Shown: positions 17,587 to 26,871 of the stretch, in pieces | How positions within the stretch are numbered: position 1 is the first letter of the stretch | Layout: each line of letters begins with the position of its first letter | Program-made: the position numbers and the translations under genes | Notes under the pieces: generated by a model | What the model saw: the letters and a program-made list of their open reading frames with translations, nothing else | What the model was told of the DNA's origin: nothing | Databases searched by the model: none | NCBI RefSeq assembly: GCF_011059145.1 | Contig: NZ_JAALLT010000005.1 | Span: forward strand, 1 to 64,000 | DNA: 64,000 bases | Reading direction: 5' to 3' | Source: Halalkalibaculum roseum | GTDB taxonomy: Bacteria; Bacteroidota; Rhodothermia; Balneolales; Balneolaceae

Positions 17587-20064
17587 ATGGCTCGAACATC
17601 CACGGATTCCCTGAAAGAGGACTTCATCTCCCGCCTTTCCAGAAATAAACAGCACGTTATTGCACTCATTGTGTTGTTTGTCTTACCTATTATTCTTTAC
17701 AGTTCGGTATTGATCGGAGGCCAGACCTTCATGGCCAATGATGTGATGCAATGGCGTGCAGGTGCCGAATCCATCATTGAATATAAAGAAGCCCATGACG
17801 GGGAGAATCCACTTTGGGCGACCAACATGTTTTCGGGCATGCCCTCTTACGTCATCTCTGCTCCTCAATCAGTTCCAAGCCTTGACACCCTGGTAAAAGA
17901 AATTTCCGATTCTGCCTACCCCCTCCAATACTTCTGGGTACTTCTTGGAGGGATTTATTGTTTATTTATTTTACAGGGTATTCGTCCTTTTGCCTCTGTG
18001 GTCGGCTCTATTTTAATCGGTTTTACTACCTACATCCCAATCATTATTGAGGCCGGCCACAACACGAAGTTTGTGGCATATGCCATTATTACCTGGGTTC
18101 TGGTAGGTTATTGGATGATGAGCCGTTCTAATAAGAAACTCTTGGCCTTCTTCATATTCAGTCTTGCCCTGACCCTGGAACTGCGCGCCAACCACCCACA
18201 GGTCTTCTACTACTTTATCTACCTGCTTGGATTCTGGTGGATTTTCGATACCGTACAGGCATACCGGAAAAATGAGATTACCGAGTGGCTAACCCGTTCA
18301 GCTTATATTGCCGGAGCCGGATTATTGGCAATCATGGCCAGTCTGGAATCGTACTGGAGGCTTTACGAGTATTCACAATTCAGTACCCGGGGTGGCTCCA
18401 CGCTGGATGTGGGTTCCGGCTCGGGTCTTGGCCTTGATTATGCCTTCAGCTGGTCGCAGGGGGTCGGTGAACTGCTTACCTTAATCATCCCCGGTATATT
18501 CGGTGGGGCTTCCGGTGAGGCTTACTGGGGTCCTAAGCCATTTACCAGTGGCCCCCATTACCTGGGGGCAGTTGCTTTTCTGCTTGCCTTAATAGGTCTC
18601 TTTGCCTATCGCAAAAAGATTAAGTACCTCTTCCTTGGGGTCGGTACATTAACAATGCTCTTCTCTCTGGGGGAGAACTTTCGGCTGCTGAATGAGTTTA
18701 TGTTCAATTATGTACCATTTTTCAACAAGTTTCGGACCCCCGAAATGTGGCTGATTGTGACCGTTTTTTGCTTCTCGGTGCTTGCTGTATTTGGCATACA
18801 TGCACTCTTTACTATGGCCAAAGAAAAAGTGAAACAGCCCAAAAAGCTTTACATACCTCTCGGAATGGCCCTTGGTTTGGGTCTGATTTTTGCCATGGGT
18901 AGCAATGCTCTGCTCTCCTTTGAAAAGCCGGGTGAACGTCAACAGTATGAACAGCAGGTAGCCCGGCAGAATAATGTCTCTGTTGATAATCCACAGGTGC
19001 AGCAGGCTGTTAGCAACTACATGGCGAATCAGCTGAAGCCTGCACGAAAGGCAATGGCCAAAAAAGATTCAATTCGTTACTTCGTCATCGTACTGCTAGC
19101 ATCGGTTCTTATTTACCTGTTTTACAGCGGCAGAATTAGCAAAGGTTACTTCCTGGCAGCACTCATACTCTTTACGGCCTACGACATGTTGAGTGTTGGC
19201 AACCGTTATACCAGCAAAGACAGGCTAGTGCCGGACCGGATCACCGCAGAGCAGTATATTGAGCGACAAAAACGTCCGCTTGATGAGTTCATCATTAACA
19301 ATATTCAAAGCGAAGAGGGATACCCTTACCGGGTATTTCCACTGCTTGACAACCCCTTTAACAATGCCGTTCCCGCGTATTTCTATCCAAGCATCGGAGG
19401 CTATACGGGAGCGAAACTGGCCCATTACCAGGATATGATCGACCGCCTGCTTATGGCCGGCCCCCAAGGCATCAATATGCCTATTTTGGATATGCTGAAT
19501 GTAAAGTTTATCTCATCAGGACAACAGCTGCCCTTCCCTGATCTGCAACAGGTTTATGCCAACCAAAACAGGTTTGTCTACGAAAACACTAATGTACTAC
19601 CCAAGGCATTCTTTGTTGACACTGTAGTAACTGCGGGATCACCCGGTGAAGCCGTACAGCTGATGGAGCCGGGGTCAGGATTCAATCCTGCTGAATTGGC
19701 CGTAGTAGAAACCGAACAAAGCCTGACCACGACTGCCGATACTGCCGCATCAGTTCAGGTTAGCTCTTATACAGACAACCGTATTGTATTACAAACATCC
19801 ACTGAAGAACCCGGATTTCTGGTACTCAGTGAAATCTACTATCCTGCAGGTTGGCAAGCCACTCTAGACGGGGAACCGGTGCCAATCTATAAGACCAACT
19901 TTGTGTTGCGCGGATTTAGTATTCCTTCCGGAGAACATACCCTGGAACTTAGATTTAAGCCGACCTCTGCCATTTGGGGAGCAAGACTGGCATGGGCCGG
20001 ACATATCATCATTTGGATCTGCGGACTCTTGGCGATTGGATTGATCTACCAAAGAAAGAGTTGA
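17587..20064 (+). CDS. YfhO-family multi-span membrane protein
   Basis: An 825-residue membrane protein of the bacterial YfhO family, which is related to GT-C glycosyltransferases. In Gram-positives YfhO helps decorate lipoteichoic acid with sugars. Here about twelve helices run from residue 25 to about 430, another cluster lies near 495-540, and a final helix near 795-820. A large extracytoplasmic region with a beta-rich module (VPIYKTNFVLRGFSIPSGEHTLELRF) lies before the last helix. An acidic residue in the first loop (NDVMQWRAG) fits the GT-C pattern. It leads the surface-glycan block. The substrate is unknown. Confidence 0.85.
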   Translation: MARTSTDSLKEDFISRLSRNKQHVIALIVLFVLPIILYSSVLIGGQTFMANDVMQWRAGAESIIEYKEAHDGENPLWATNMFSGMPSYVISAPQSVPSLDTLVKEISDSAYPLQYFWVLLGGIYCLFILQGIRPFASVVGSILIGFTTYIPIIIEAGHNTKFVAYAIITWVLVGYWMMSRSNKKLLAFFIFSLALTLELRANHPQVFYYFIYLLGFWWIFDTVQAYRKNEITEWLTRSAYIAGAGLLAIMASLESYWRLYEYSQFSTRGGSTLDVGSGSGLGLDYAFSWSQGVGELLTLIIPGIFGGASGEAYWGPKPFTSGPHYLGAVAFLLALIGLFAYRKKIKYLFLGVGTLTMLFSLGENFRLLNEFMFNYVPFFNKFRTPEMWLIVTVFCFSVLAVFGIHALFTMAKEKVKQPKKLYIPLGMALGLGLIFAMGSNALLSFEKPGERQQYEQQVARQNNVSVDNPQVQQAVSNYMANQLKPARKAMAKKDSIRYFVIVLLASVLIYLFYSGRISKGYFLAALILFTAYDMLSVGNRYTSKDRLVPDRITAEQYIERQKRPLDEFIINNIQSEEGYPYRVFPLLDNPFNNAVPAYFYPSIGGYTGAKLAHYQDMIDRLLMAGPQGINMPILDMLNVKFISSGQQLPFPDLQQVYANQNRFVYENTNVLPKAFFVDTVVTAGSPGEAVQLMEPGSGFNPAELAVVETEQSLTTTADTAASVQVSSYTDNRIVLQTSTEEPGFLVLSEIYYPAGWQATLDGEPVPIYKTNFVLRGFSIPSGEHTLELRFKPTSAIWGARLAWAGHIIIWICGLLAIGLIYQRKS

Positions 20065-20085
20065 GATTTCTTTTTAGATATTCAC

Positions 20086-20919
20086 TTAATCATTCTTTAG
20101 AAAGCCTTTGGCGAGGTATCTTTTAGCCTCATTAAGCCAAAATGAGTGCGGTACCCAACGGAAGATTTCCCAAAATGAAGTGACCTTTCCCTGGGCCCTT
20201 CGGATTTGGAACAGCTGGTATTTTCTCTGAGTCAGATTCATTTTTGCTTTGTGTTTCTTGTAAAACTCCAAATAACCGGCAAGTTGTGACTTTGGGTTCG
20301 TAATCTGTTCCGCTTCATGATCAAGATGAATAGTCTGCAGCGGTTTATTGACATTTTTAATAGGTCCGAAAGTTTCCGCCAGTCGCAGCCATAAATCATA
20401 ATCTTGTGCAGCCTCAAGATTCTCATCAAAACCGCCTATTTTTTCCAGCCTCTCCTTTTTGACCAGTACCTGGTTGCCCACTTGGTTCGAATAGAGTAAA
20501 TCATTGAAGGTGATTACTTTTTCTTTGCTCCACTGTACCGTTCTTTTGGGATAGGCAAGGCGAACATCGGAAGTGATGCAGGCAAATTCATCACTGTAAG
20601 CATCCACAAGAAATTTTATTCTATCGGGATGCCACTCGTCGTCGTCATCCAATCCTGCGATAAAAGTACCGGAAGAAGCTGCTATGCCCTGGTTGCGTGC
20701 GCGGCAGGCTCCAAGTGATTCTTCATTGCGTAGATGAATTAATCGATTCTCGTATTCAAAATCTTCAATTACTTTGGGAGTCAGATCTGTTGATCCATCA
20801 TCAACAATCACTATTTCAATATTAGGATAGCTTTGATTGCGAACAGAGACAAGAGCGCGTGGCAGCATTCCTGACCTATTCTTTGTGGTAATAATTGCTG
20901 AAACCAGGGGATCCGTCAT
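20086..20919 (-). CDS. Family 2 glycosyltransferase
   Basis: A 277-residue GT-A fold glycosyltransferase starting at the ATG at 20919 (the frame runs on to 21006). Seen: VSAIITTKNRSGMLPRAL, the nucleotide-binding VDDGSTD, GACRARNQGIAASSG, and the metal-binding DXD motif in GLDDDDEWHPDR. A C-terminal tail (about 210-277) carries basic helices and no membrane span. It lies convergent to the YfhO gene and divergent from the next glycosyltransferase, with 91 bp between starts. The donor and acceptor sugars cannot be read from the sequence. Confidence 0.9.
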   Translation of the reverse strand: MTDPLVSAIITTKNRSGMLPRALVSVRNQSYPNIEIVIVDDGSTDLTPKVIEDFEYENRLIHLRNEESLGACRARNQGIAASSGTFIAGLDDDDEWHPDRIKFLVDAYSDEFACITSDVRLAYPKRTVQWSKEKVITFNDLLYSNQVGNQVLVKKERLEKIGGFDENLEAAQDYDLWLRLAETFGPIKNVNKPLQTIHLDHEAEQITNPKSQLAGYLEFYKKHKAKMNLTQRKYQLFQIRRAQGKVTSFWEIFRWVPHSFWLNEAKRYLAKGFLKND

Positions 20920-21010
20920 ATGTAAGGGTTCGTCACGAGGGTGTATGACATTGGTATCATATATTAAATCATGTATTTTCAGCTTCAAATATATCGGTAT
21001 TATCAAACAA

Positions 21011-21934
21011 ATGAATCAGAATCCGGAAGTATCATTTATTATCTGTACCTACAACCGGGCAGACTACCTGGATGACACATTGAGCAGCCTGCTTGAGTTC
21101 GGCAATCCGGATTTTACGTATGAAATTGTGGTGATCGATAACAATTCAACTGATAATACGCCTCAAACTGCGAAGAAATTTGATTCCCTGGCTTCCGAAA
21201 AAGGAATAGAACTAAACTACTATAAAGAAGAAAAACAGGGCCTGTCTTATGCAAGAAACCGGGGGATTGGTGAAGCAAAGGCCAAACATGTGGTATTCTT
21301 TGACGATGATATCCGTGCCACCAAATCGCTGATTCCCTCCTGGTGCTCTTTCTTCAGGCAGCATCCCGAGGCGACAGCGGCCGGCGGCAAGATACATGTT
21401 CAGTTTGATGCTCCGCGCCCGAAATGGATGTCCCACTTTCTCTTGCCCCTGCTGGGTCACCACGACTTGGGGAGTGGGCAGAAAAAGTATCCATCCAACA
21501 AATACCCATTCGGAGGAAATATGGGCTTTGACAAAACCATTTTCGAGCGTATCGGATTGTTCGACACCGATTTGGGAAGAAAGGGCAAACAACTTAATGC
21601 CGCAGAAGAGAAAGAGCTTTTTCAACGGATTCGCAAAAATTCGATTCCTATCCACTACCTCCCGGGGGCATTTCTATACCACAGGGTTGGCCGAGAACGT
21701 CTGACGATTGATTTTGTCAGGAAGCAGGCACTTGGATTGGGTAGCAGTATGAAGATGCAATTGAATGAAGCCTCATTCTCAGAGTTTCTTAAAAACTGGC
21801 TCCTCGAACTCGGCAAGTTCCTGGCCACTGTTCCTATAGGACTTGGATATCTAATTAGTTTGCAGGGAGCCAAGACCAAACTGCTGTTCCAATTCAGATA
21901 CTGGATATGGAAAGGTTATAGAGAGGAAACATGA
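21011..21934 (+). CDS. Family 2 glycosyltransferase
   Basis: A 307-residue glycosyltransferase starting at ATG 21011 (MNQNPEVSFIICTYNRADYL); the upstream extension would overlap the divergent neighbour. Motifs: VVIDNNSTDNT, the metal-binding FFDDDIRATK, GGNMGFDK and AEEKELFQRIR, the last holding the probable catalytic acid pair. Near the C-terminus (about 250-300) is an amphipathic or hydrophobic region that may anchor it to the inner membrane. Its stop overlaps the start of the TupA-like gene by 4 bp (ATGA), so the two are translationally coupled. Confidence 0.9.
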   Translation: MNQNPEVSFIICTYNRADYLDDTLSSLLEFGNPDFTYEIVVIDNNSTDNTPQTAKKFDSLASEKGIELNYYKEEKQGLSYARNRGIGEAKAKHVVFFDDDIRATKSLIPSWCSFFRQHPEATAAGGKIHVQFDAPRPKWMSHFLLPLLGHHDLGSGQKKYPSNKYPFGGNMGFDKTIFERIGLFDTDLGRKGKQLNAAEEKELFQRIRKNSIPIHYLPGAFLYHRVGRERLTIDFVRKQALGLGSSMKMQLNEASFSEFLKNWLLELGKFLATVPIGLGYLISLQGAKTKLLFQFRYWIWKGYREET

Positions 21935-22788
21935 AATTTATTCTCTCAAAATTGTTCTGGGGAATCCTGAGGCATTTTTTGTCAGATAAAAACTATGCTA
22001 AATTCCGGTATTGGCTAGAACTCGATACCTCTCTCGACCTGAAAAATCCTGAAAGTTTCACCGAAAAAATACAGTATATAAAACTGTACCAGCGAACCGA
22101 TCTACGTAAACTTGTAGCCGATCGTATTCAGGTTCGTAACTATGTAGCAAACCGAATTGGGAAAGATCACCTGATACCATTGCTGGGTACTTACGAAACA
22201 ATTGCCAGAAATGACTGGATAGGACTGCCCGATAAATTTGTACTCAAGGCCAACCATGGCTGTGGGATGCTGGAAATTGTAAGAGATAAATCCATCTACG
22301 ATTTCAATCATATTCGTGAGAAAACCGAAGAGTGGAAAAATACAGATTACTATCGCGTAGGACGTGAATGGGTGTACAAGGAACTTCCACGCAAGATCAT
22401 TGCAGAGGAGCTTTTATTGGATGAAGAGGAAGAAATCCCGGAAGACTTCAAGTTTTTCTGTTTTGATGGTCATGTTAAAGTCATACAAATTGATTTTAAT
22501 CGCTTCGGAGATCAAAAAAGAAATTTGTACGATCGTGATTTTAATCTTTTAGATGCCCGCCTTCTCTATCCACGCTATGAAAAGCCTGTCTCAAAACAGG
22601 AAAATTTGGATCGCGCAATAGAAATTGCTGAAACATTATCTCAAAATTTCAATTTCATACGTGTAGATTTGTACCTTATGAAACAGCAAATCTACTTTGG
22701 TGAACTTACCAATTATCCGGGTAACGGTTTCAAACCTTTTGAGCCGGAATCCATGAATATTAAGATGGGTGAGCTTCTGACACTGTAA
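21931..22788 (+). CDS. TupA-like ATP-grasp protein of glycan synthesis
   Basis: A 285-residue protein matching the TupA-like ATP-grasp group: ESFTEKIQYIKLY, LPDKFVLKANHGCGM (ATP-grasp nucleotide loop), DFKFFCFDGHVKVIQ and NFIRVDLYLM (metal/ATP side chains). The family is named for a gene of teichuronopeptide synthesis and is common in polysaccharide clusters, where it may ligate an amino acid to a sugar acid. It overlaps the upstream glycosyltransferase by 4 bp and is followed 44 bp later by a sulfotransferase. The reaction here is inferred from family and context. Confidence 0.8.
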   Translation: MKFILSKLFWGILRHFLSDKNYAKFRYWLELDTSLDLKNPESFTEKIQYIKLYQRTDLRKLVADRIQVRNYVANRIGKDHLIPLLGTYETIARNDWIGLPDKFVLKANHGCGMLEIVRDKSIYDFNHIREKTEEWKNTDYYRVGREWVYKELPRKIIAEELLLDEEEEIPEDFKFFCFDGHVKVIQIDFNRFGDQKRNLYDRDFNLLDARLLYPRYEKPVSKQENLDRAIEIAETLSQNFNFIRVDLYLMKQQIYFGELTNYPGNGFKPFEPESMNIKMGELLTL

Positions 22789-22832
22789 AATGCATTTGCA
22801 AAGTCAGCGATGGCACAGAAAATCAATAAACC

Positions 22833-23636
22833 ATGAAACGGATTCATATAGTTGGGGTAAGTCCGAGGACAGGTACCACCCTCATGGCAGAAGCGATGGA
22901 TGCCTGTTTTAATATCGATTACAGCACCGATCATGAAGACTCCCTTTTCCGCAGGGCTCCCGATGCGGCGCATATCTATTTATCAAAATGTCCCAGAGAC
23001 ATACTCATTGTCGGACCTAGCCTTATTTTAGATCCGCACTTATACGTAATCTGTATGATGCGTGATCCGAGAGATATAATCGTCAGCAAGCACAAAAAAG
23101 ATCCCGATCACTATTGGGCCGGACTGAAATTCTGGAAGTATTACACTCGTGAACTACCCAAACTAATAAAACAATCGCGGTTCATATTGATTCGATATGA
23201 AGACTTCGTGCGTGATCCCGACCAAATTCAGAACAAAATTTTAAGCGAGATACCTTTTTTAAAAAAGCAGGCTCCCTTCAGCCGCTTTCATGAAGTGGCT
23301 ACGGTCTCGGGTTCATCGGAAGAGGCATTGCGTGGAGTGCGACCAATAAGTCCGGCCAGTGTTGGCAAATGGAAGCAACATAAAAGCCGAATAGCCGGTC
23401 AACTCAAACTTCACGCTTCCATAAGTGAAGATTTAATAAGGTACGGCTATGAAGAGGATGAATCCTGGAAAACAACACTCAAGGGAATAGAACCCAACCT
23501 GGAACCCAGCCATTTTTCCGAACATATGACCCTCAAAGGAAAATTATCTAGAAGAGCCGGAAGATATGTGGAAGCCTTACGAAGAGCACTGGAATGTTTC
23601 CTGGGATTCCGTATTCCTATTCTGAAGTCCGGCTGA
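22833..23636 (+). CDS. Sulfotransferase-like protein
   Basis: A 267-residue protein with the PAPS sulfotransferase pattern. It has a 5'-phosphosulfate loop near the N-terminus (SPRTGTTLM, residues 10-18), the 3'-phosphate motif MMRDPRDIIVSKH near 75-87, and a C-terminal VGKWKQHKS. In this setting it probably sulfates a sugar of the surface glycan. It follows the TupA-like gene by 44 bp. There is no signal peptide, so it should act in the cytoplasm before export by the downstream flippase. PAPS use is inferred from the family. Confidence 0.85.
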   Translation: MKRIHIVGVSPRTGTTLMAEAMDACFNIDYSTDHEDSLFRRAPDAAHIYLSKCPRDILIVGPSLILDPHLYVICMMRDPRDIIVSKHKKDPDHYWAGLKFWKYYTRELPKLIKQSRFILIRYEDFVRDPDQIQNKILSEIPFLKKQAPFSRFHEVATVSGSSEEALRGVRPISPASVGKWKQHKSRIAGQLKLHASISEDLIRYGYEEDESWKTTLKGIEPNLEPSHFSEHMTLKGKLSRRAGRYVEALRRALECFLGFRIPILKSG

Positions 23637-23742
23637 TAGATTCCCATTACCGGATTATGGTTTCATTTGAATATTAGATCTGACAGAGACACTATATTTA
23701 TGATATATTGAACCGAAATTTCAACAGAAGTTATCGTGCCGC

Positions 23743-25236
23743 TTGGGAGTAATATTAAAACAGAGTGTTCAGAATACCGTCATTTCCTACCTTGGAGTGG
23801 CCCTCGGTTTTGTATCTACCATACTGCTTTTCCCTAATATTTTGACGGCCGACCAGTACGGCCTCACGCGATTTCTCCTCTCCCCGGCATTTGTTTTCGC
23901 CCAGTTTGCACACCTGGGGATTAAAAACGTTGTTATTCGATACTTCCCCTATTTCAAGCACACCAGGGATTCCCGAAGCAGGTTATTTACCCTGACTGTG
24001 CTCGTGGCTATGGTAGGATTTTTGATATTTTCACTGCTTTTTTTCTCACTCGAAAATATCCTGATAGACTATTACCAAGAGAAGTCGCCTCTTTTTACGG
24101 AGTACTATCTATACCTGGTCCCACTGGTTTTCGCCATTCTATTTTTTGAGACACTGAACAACTACGTACGAGCCCTGCAGGATTCCATTACTGGTTCATT
24201 TCTCAATGAGGTTGTGATGCGAGTACTCATCATCATTTTGCTGATTGTTCACTTCTTTGATTTTATCTCTTTTGAATTATTCATGGTCGGTTTTGTCAGC
24301 AGTTACTGTCTGCAACCGCTTTACCTGGCAGTATACTTATATCGAAGGGATGAATTAACCTTTTCCAACCCTATCAACGATAACATCCGGCGATTGGCGA
24401 AGAGTATGAGCGTTTATGGGCTCTATTCCCTTCTTGGCGGAATTACTGTTCACCTGGTGGGCAATATTGACATTATCATGCTGGGGTCGCTGAGTGATCT
24501 GGCAAATACGGCGGTATATGCCATCGCTTTCTATGTAGGTTCGGTTATTACCGTACCACAGCGCTCTATCCTGAAAATTGCCATTCCGGTTCTTGCAGAT
24601 CTCATCAAAGAGAAAAAACATGAGCAGATTTTAAATTTATACCGGCGCACTTCCTTGAATCAGATTATCGCCGGGAGTTTGCTCTTTATTGGTATCTGGG
24701 CCAATATGCATAATCTCCTTGGACTACTACCTGAAGCTTATCAAGGAGCAAAATGGGTCATCATCACTATAGGTGCAGCCAAACTATTTGATATGGCAAC
24801 CGGTATCAATGGCGGTATCATCATGAACTCAAAATATTATCGTTTTGACCTTTATACCAATATCCTGCTGGTAATACTCACCATTACTACAAACTACCTG
24901 CTAATACCAACCTATGGTATTATGGGAGCAGCCATAGCTACGGCATTCTCCATATTTGTTTACAATGCTATAAAGATGGTATTTGTCTGGATCAAGTTCT
25001 CCATGCAACCCTTTCAATGGACCGCACCGGTTGTACTGCTTATTGCCGCAGTTTGCCTGTTGCTATCATTTGAAATACCCTACCTATTCAACTTTTATTT
25101 TGACGTCATTTTGCGGTCTCTGCTAATTGCCATTGTATTTTTAGGTTCAATTCTACTTTTTAACCTTTCCGATGATCTAAAGTCATTAGTCAATGAGACG
25201 TTGAAAAGAACAGGGGATTTACTGCACAAAAAATAG
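23743..25236 (+). CDS. Wzx-like polysaccharide flippase
   Basis: A 497-residue integral membrane protein of the MOP flippase superfamily with about 14 hydrophobic helices, starting MGVILKQSVQNTVISYLG. The pattern LILFPNILTADQYGL near the first helix pair and VGNIDIIMLGSL in the middle are typical of polysaccharide exporters (RfbX/Wzx). It would flip lipid-linked oligosaccharide across the inner membrane. The start is TTG at 23743, 106 bp after the sulfotransferase. It ends the glycan block; no polymerase (Wzy) or ligase gene is in view. Confidence 0.9.
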   Translation: MGVILKQSVQNTVISYLGVALGFVSTILLFPNILTADQYGLTRFLLSPAFVFAQFAHLGIKNVVIRYFPYFKHTRDSRSRLFTLTVLVAMVGFLIFSLLFFSLENILIDYYQEKSPLFTEYYLYLVPLVFAILFFETLNNYVRALQDSITGSFLNEVVMRVLIIILLIVHFFDFISFELFMVGFVSSYCLQPLYLAVYLYRRDELTFSNPINDNIRRLAKSMSVYGLYSLLGGITVHLVGNIDIIMLGSLSDLANTAVYAIAFYVGSVITVPQRSILKIAIPVLADLIKEKKHEQILNLYRRTSLNQIIAGSLLFIGIWANMHNLLGLLPEAYQGAKWVIITIGAAKLFDMATGINGGIIMNSKYYRFDLYTNILLVILTITTNYLLIPTYGIMGAAIATAFSIFVYNAIKMVFVWIKFSMQPFQWTAPVVLLIAAVCLLLSFEIPYLFNFYFDVILRSLLIAIVFLGSILLFNLSDDLKSLVNETLKRTGDLLHKK

Positions 25237-25255
25237 CGTTCACAAAGTACACATT

Positions 25256-26263
25256 ATGAATCAAACTGAGTCAACTATGAAGGCCATACGTGTAATAAAC
25301 AAAGGAGAAAGCTCATCTCTTGAAATCAAGGATTATCCTACACCGGAGCCAAAAGAGCATGAAATTAGGGTAAAAATTGAGGCAACAGCCATAAATCGCG
25401 CCGACCTGCACCAGAGGGCGGGGAAATATCCTCCTCCCGAGGGTGCCAGTGAAATACTTGGACTCGAGATGGCAGGCATTGTTGATAAGGTAGGAACTAA
25501 GGTCAAGCGCTGGTCGAAAGGGGATCATGTCTTTGGATTGTTGCCGGGCGGCGGCTATTGCCAGTATTGTACCATGCATGAAGATATGGCCATGCCGCTT
25601 CCCGAGAATCTATCCTTTGAGGAAGCTGCGGCAGTACCGGAGACTTTCCTGACAGCATACCAGGCGCTAAGCTGGCTGGGGAATCTACAACAGTTGGAAA
25701 CGGTGTTGATCCATGCGGGGGGCAGCGGTGTCGGGACTTCGGCCATACAATTGGCCAAGCAGCTGTTTAGTGCTACGATTATCACTACGGCAGGTAAGCA
25801 GCGAAAACTGGAAACTTGCCGCCAGCTAGGTGCCCAATACGCATACAACTACAAAGAACAGGATTTCGCTGAAGAAATTACCAATGAGCTCGGTGAAAAT
25901 GCGGTAAACCTGGTTGTGGACTTTATCGGGGCTCCCTACTGGGAAAAAAACATTGAGGTATTGTCGATGGACGGACGCTTGGTTTATCTCTCCTTCTTGG
26001 GCGGCCACCGGTTGGAAAGGATGAGTCTTTCGCCTCTGCTTAAGAAAAGGCTAAAGGTGATGGGTTCCACTCTTCGTTCCAGATCCTTGGAATACAAAAT
26101 TGAACTCACCCAGGCTTTTAGCAGTGATTGCATGCGCCTGCTGGAGGAAGGAAGTTTGGGCCCTGTAATAGATTCGGTATTTGACTGGGAGGATACCGAG
26201 GAGGCCCATCAAAGAATGGAAGACAACGAAAACACCGGTAAAATTGTGCTCACGGGTATGTGA
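25256..26263 (+). CDS. PIG3-family NAD(P)H quinone oxidoreductase
   Basis: A 335-residue medium-chain dehydrogenase/reductase without structural zinc, resembling the PIG3-type quinone oxidoreductases. Seen: the GroES-like N-terminal domain (INRADLHQRAGKYPPPEGAS, GLEMAGIVDKVG), the Rossmann motif HAGGSGVGTSAIQLAK, and a C-terminal VFDWEDTEEAHQRMEDNENTGKIVL. It probably reduces small quinones with NADPH. A second ATG at 25277 (MKAIRV) is an equally good start. The gene ends 4 bp before the first inverted-repeat copy at 26268. Confidence 0.92.
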   Translation: MNQTESTMKAIRVINKGESSSLEIKDYPTPEPKEHEIRVKIEATAINRADLHQRAGKYPPPEGASEILGLEMAGIVDKVGTKVKRWSKGDHVFGLLPGGGYCQYCTMHEDMAMPLPENLSFEEAAAVPETFLTAYQALSWLGNLQQLETVLIHAGGSGVGTSAIQLAKQLFSATIITTAGKQRKLETCRQLGAQYAYNYKEQDFAEEITNELGENAVNLVVDFIGAPYWEKNIEVLSMDGRLVYLSFLGGHRLERMSLSPLLKKRLKVMGSTLRSRSLEYKIELTQAFSSDCMRLLEEGSLGPVIDSVFDWEDTEEAHQRMEDNENTGKIVLTGM

Positions 26264-26267
26264 TTTA

Positions 26268-26281
26268 GCCGCGAATTTTCA
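26268..26281 (+). repeat. Third copy of the GxxExxY-flanking repeat (14 bp)
   Basis: GCCGCGAATTTTCA repeats the left flank of the GxxExxY gene in the same orientation, 126 bp further out. The 112 bp between the two copies contain no convincing gene. Confidence 0.7.
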
Positions 26282-26393
26282 TTCTCTTATAAAATATTGA
26301 GTGCTAAAAATCAGGTCGATTACAGAAAACTAAAGGCCAATTTCATTATTTATTGCTTTCAGTTAGTTAATAAACTGATTCGTATAAAGCTTG

Positions 26394-26410
26394 GCCGCGA
26401 ATATTCACGG
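26394..26410 (+). repeat. Left inverted repeat of the GxxExxY cassette (17 bp)
   Basis: GCCGCGAATATTCACGG is the inverse, with 15 of 17 matches, of 26816-26832. The TGA stop codon of the GxxExxY gene lies inside it (26405-26407). Confidence 0.8.
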
Positions 26411-26797
26411 ATATTTATGTGGTTTTCTTCTTTTATCAAAAATATAGCGTTGAAATTCTGTCTTGTCACCAAAGTTCAATAAAAGTCCCAAATCTATATC
26501 TGTCGCCTTCAAATAGTTTATTAATTGCGCTTTATGTTCCGAACGTATTTTAGACACAGATTTGAGTTCCAGGATTACTTTCTCTTCAACTAGAATATCA
26601 GCTCTGAATTCCCCAATAATTTTCTCGCGGAAATAGACTTCTATAGGATATTGTCTCTTTACGGAGAACCCGTAATCAATCAGTACCAGAGATAAAGCAC
26701 TTTCATAAACCGACTCAATAAATCCGGGACCCAGTTCATTATAAACTTCATAAAATGCTTTGATAATTTTGCTACTCAATTCTCTATGCTTCAACAT
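26405..26797 (-). CDS. GxxExxY-family protein, possibly PD-(D/E)XK-like
   Basis: A 130-residue protein of the GxxExxY family; the signature is seen at residues 25-31 (G-F-I-E-S-V-Y). Its function is unknown. The segment ADILVEEKVILELKSV has Asp67 and Glu77-x-Lys79 in the spacing of a PD-(D/E)XK nuclease core, an inference that needs structural checking. The stop codon falls inside the left 17-bp inverted repeat and the start is 19 bp from the right one, so gene and repeats form one compact unit of about 440 bp. Members of this family are often present in many copies per genome. It lies between two unrelated housekeeping genes, on the opposite strand. Confidence 0.85.
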   Translation of the reverse strand: MLKHRELSSKIIKAFYEVYNELGPGFIESVYESALSLVLIDYGFSVKRQYPIEVYFREKIIGEFRADILVEEKVILELKSVSKIRSEHKAQLINYLKATDIDLGLLLNFGDKTEFQRYIFDKRRKPHKYP

Positions 26798-26815
26798 AAT
26801 TTCAAAGTTTTATTA

Positions 26816-26832
26816 CCGTGAAAATCCGCGGC
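26816..26832 (-). repeat. Right inverted repeat of the GxxExxY cassette (17 bp)
   Basis: CCGTGAAAATCCGCGGC is the inverse of the left repeat with two mismatches. It lies just upstream of the gene on its own strand and may contain or adjoin its promoter. Confidence 0.8.
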
Positions 26833-26871
26833 TATAAGCATGACCATTTCATACAATGAACCTTACAGAAA

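Noticed and set aside
20837-21010. N-terminal extension of the plus-strand glycosyltransferase
   Set aside because: It overlaps the start of the divergent glycosyltransferase and lacks family similarity; the ATG at 21011 fits the GT2 N-terminus.
26297-26482. 61-codon plus-strand frame next to the GxxExxY gene
   Set aside because: It overlaps the GxxExxY gene in antisense and crosses the inverted repeat; no ribosome site or family is evident.
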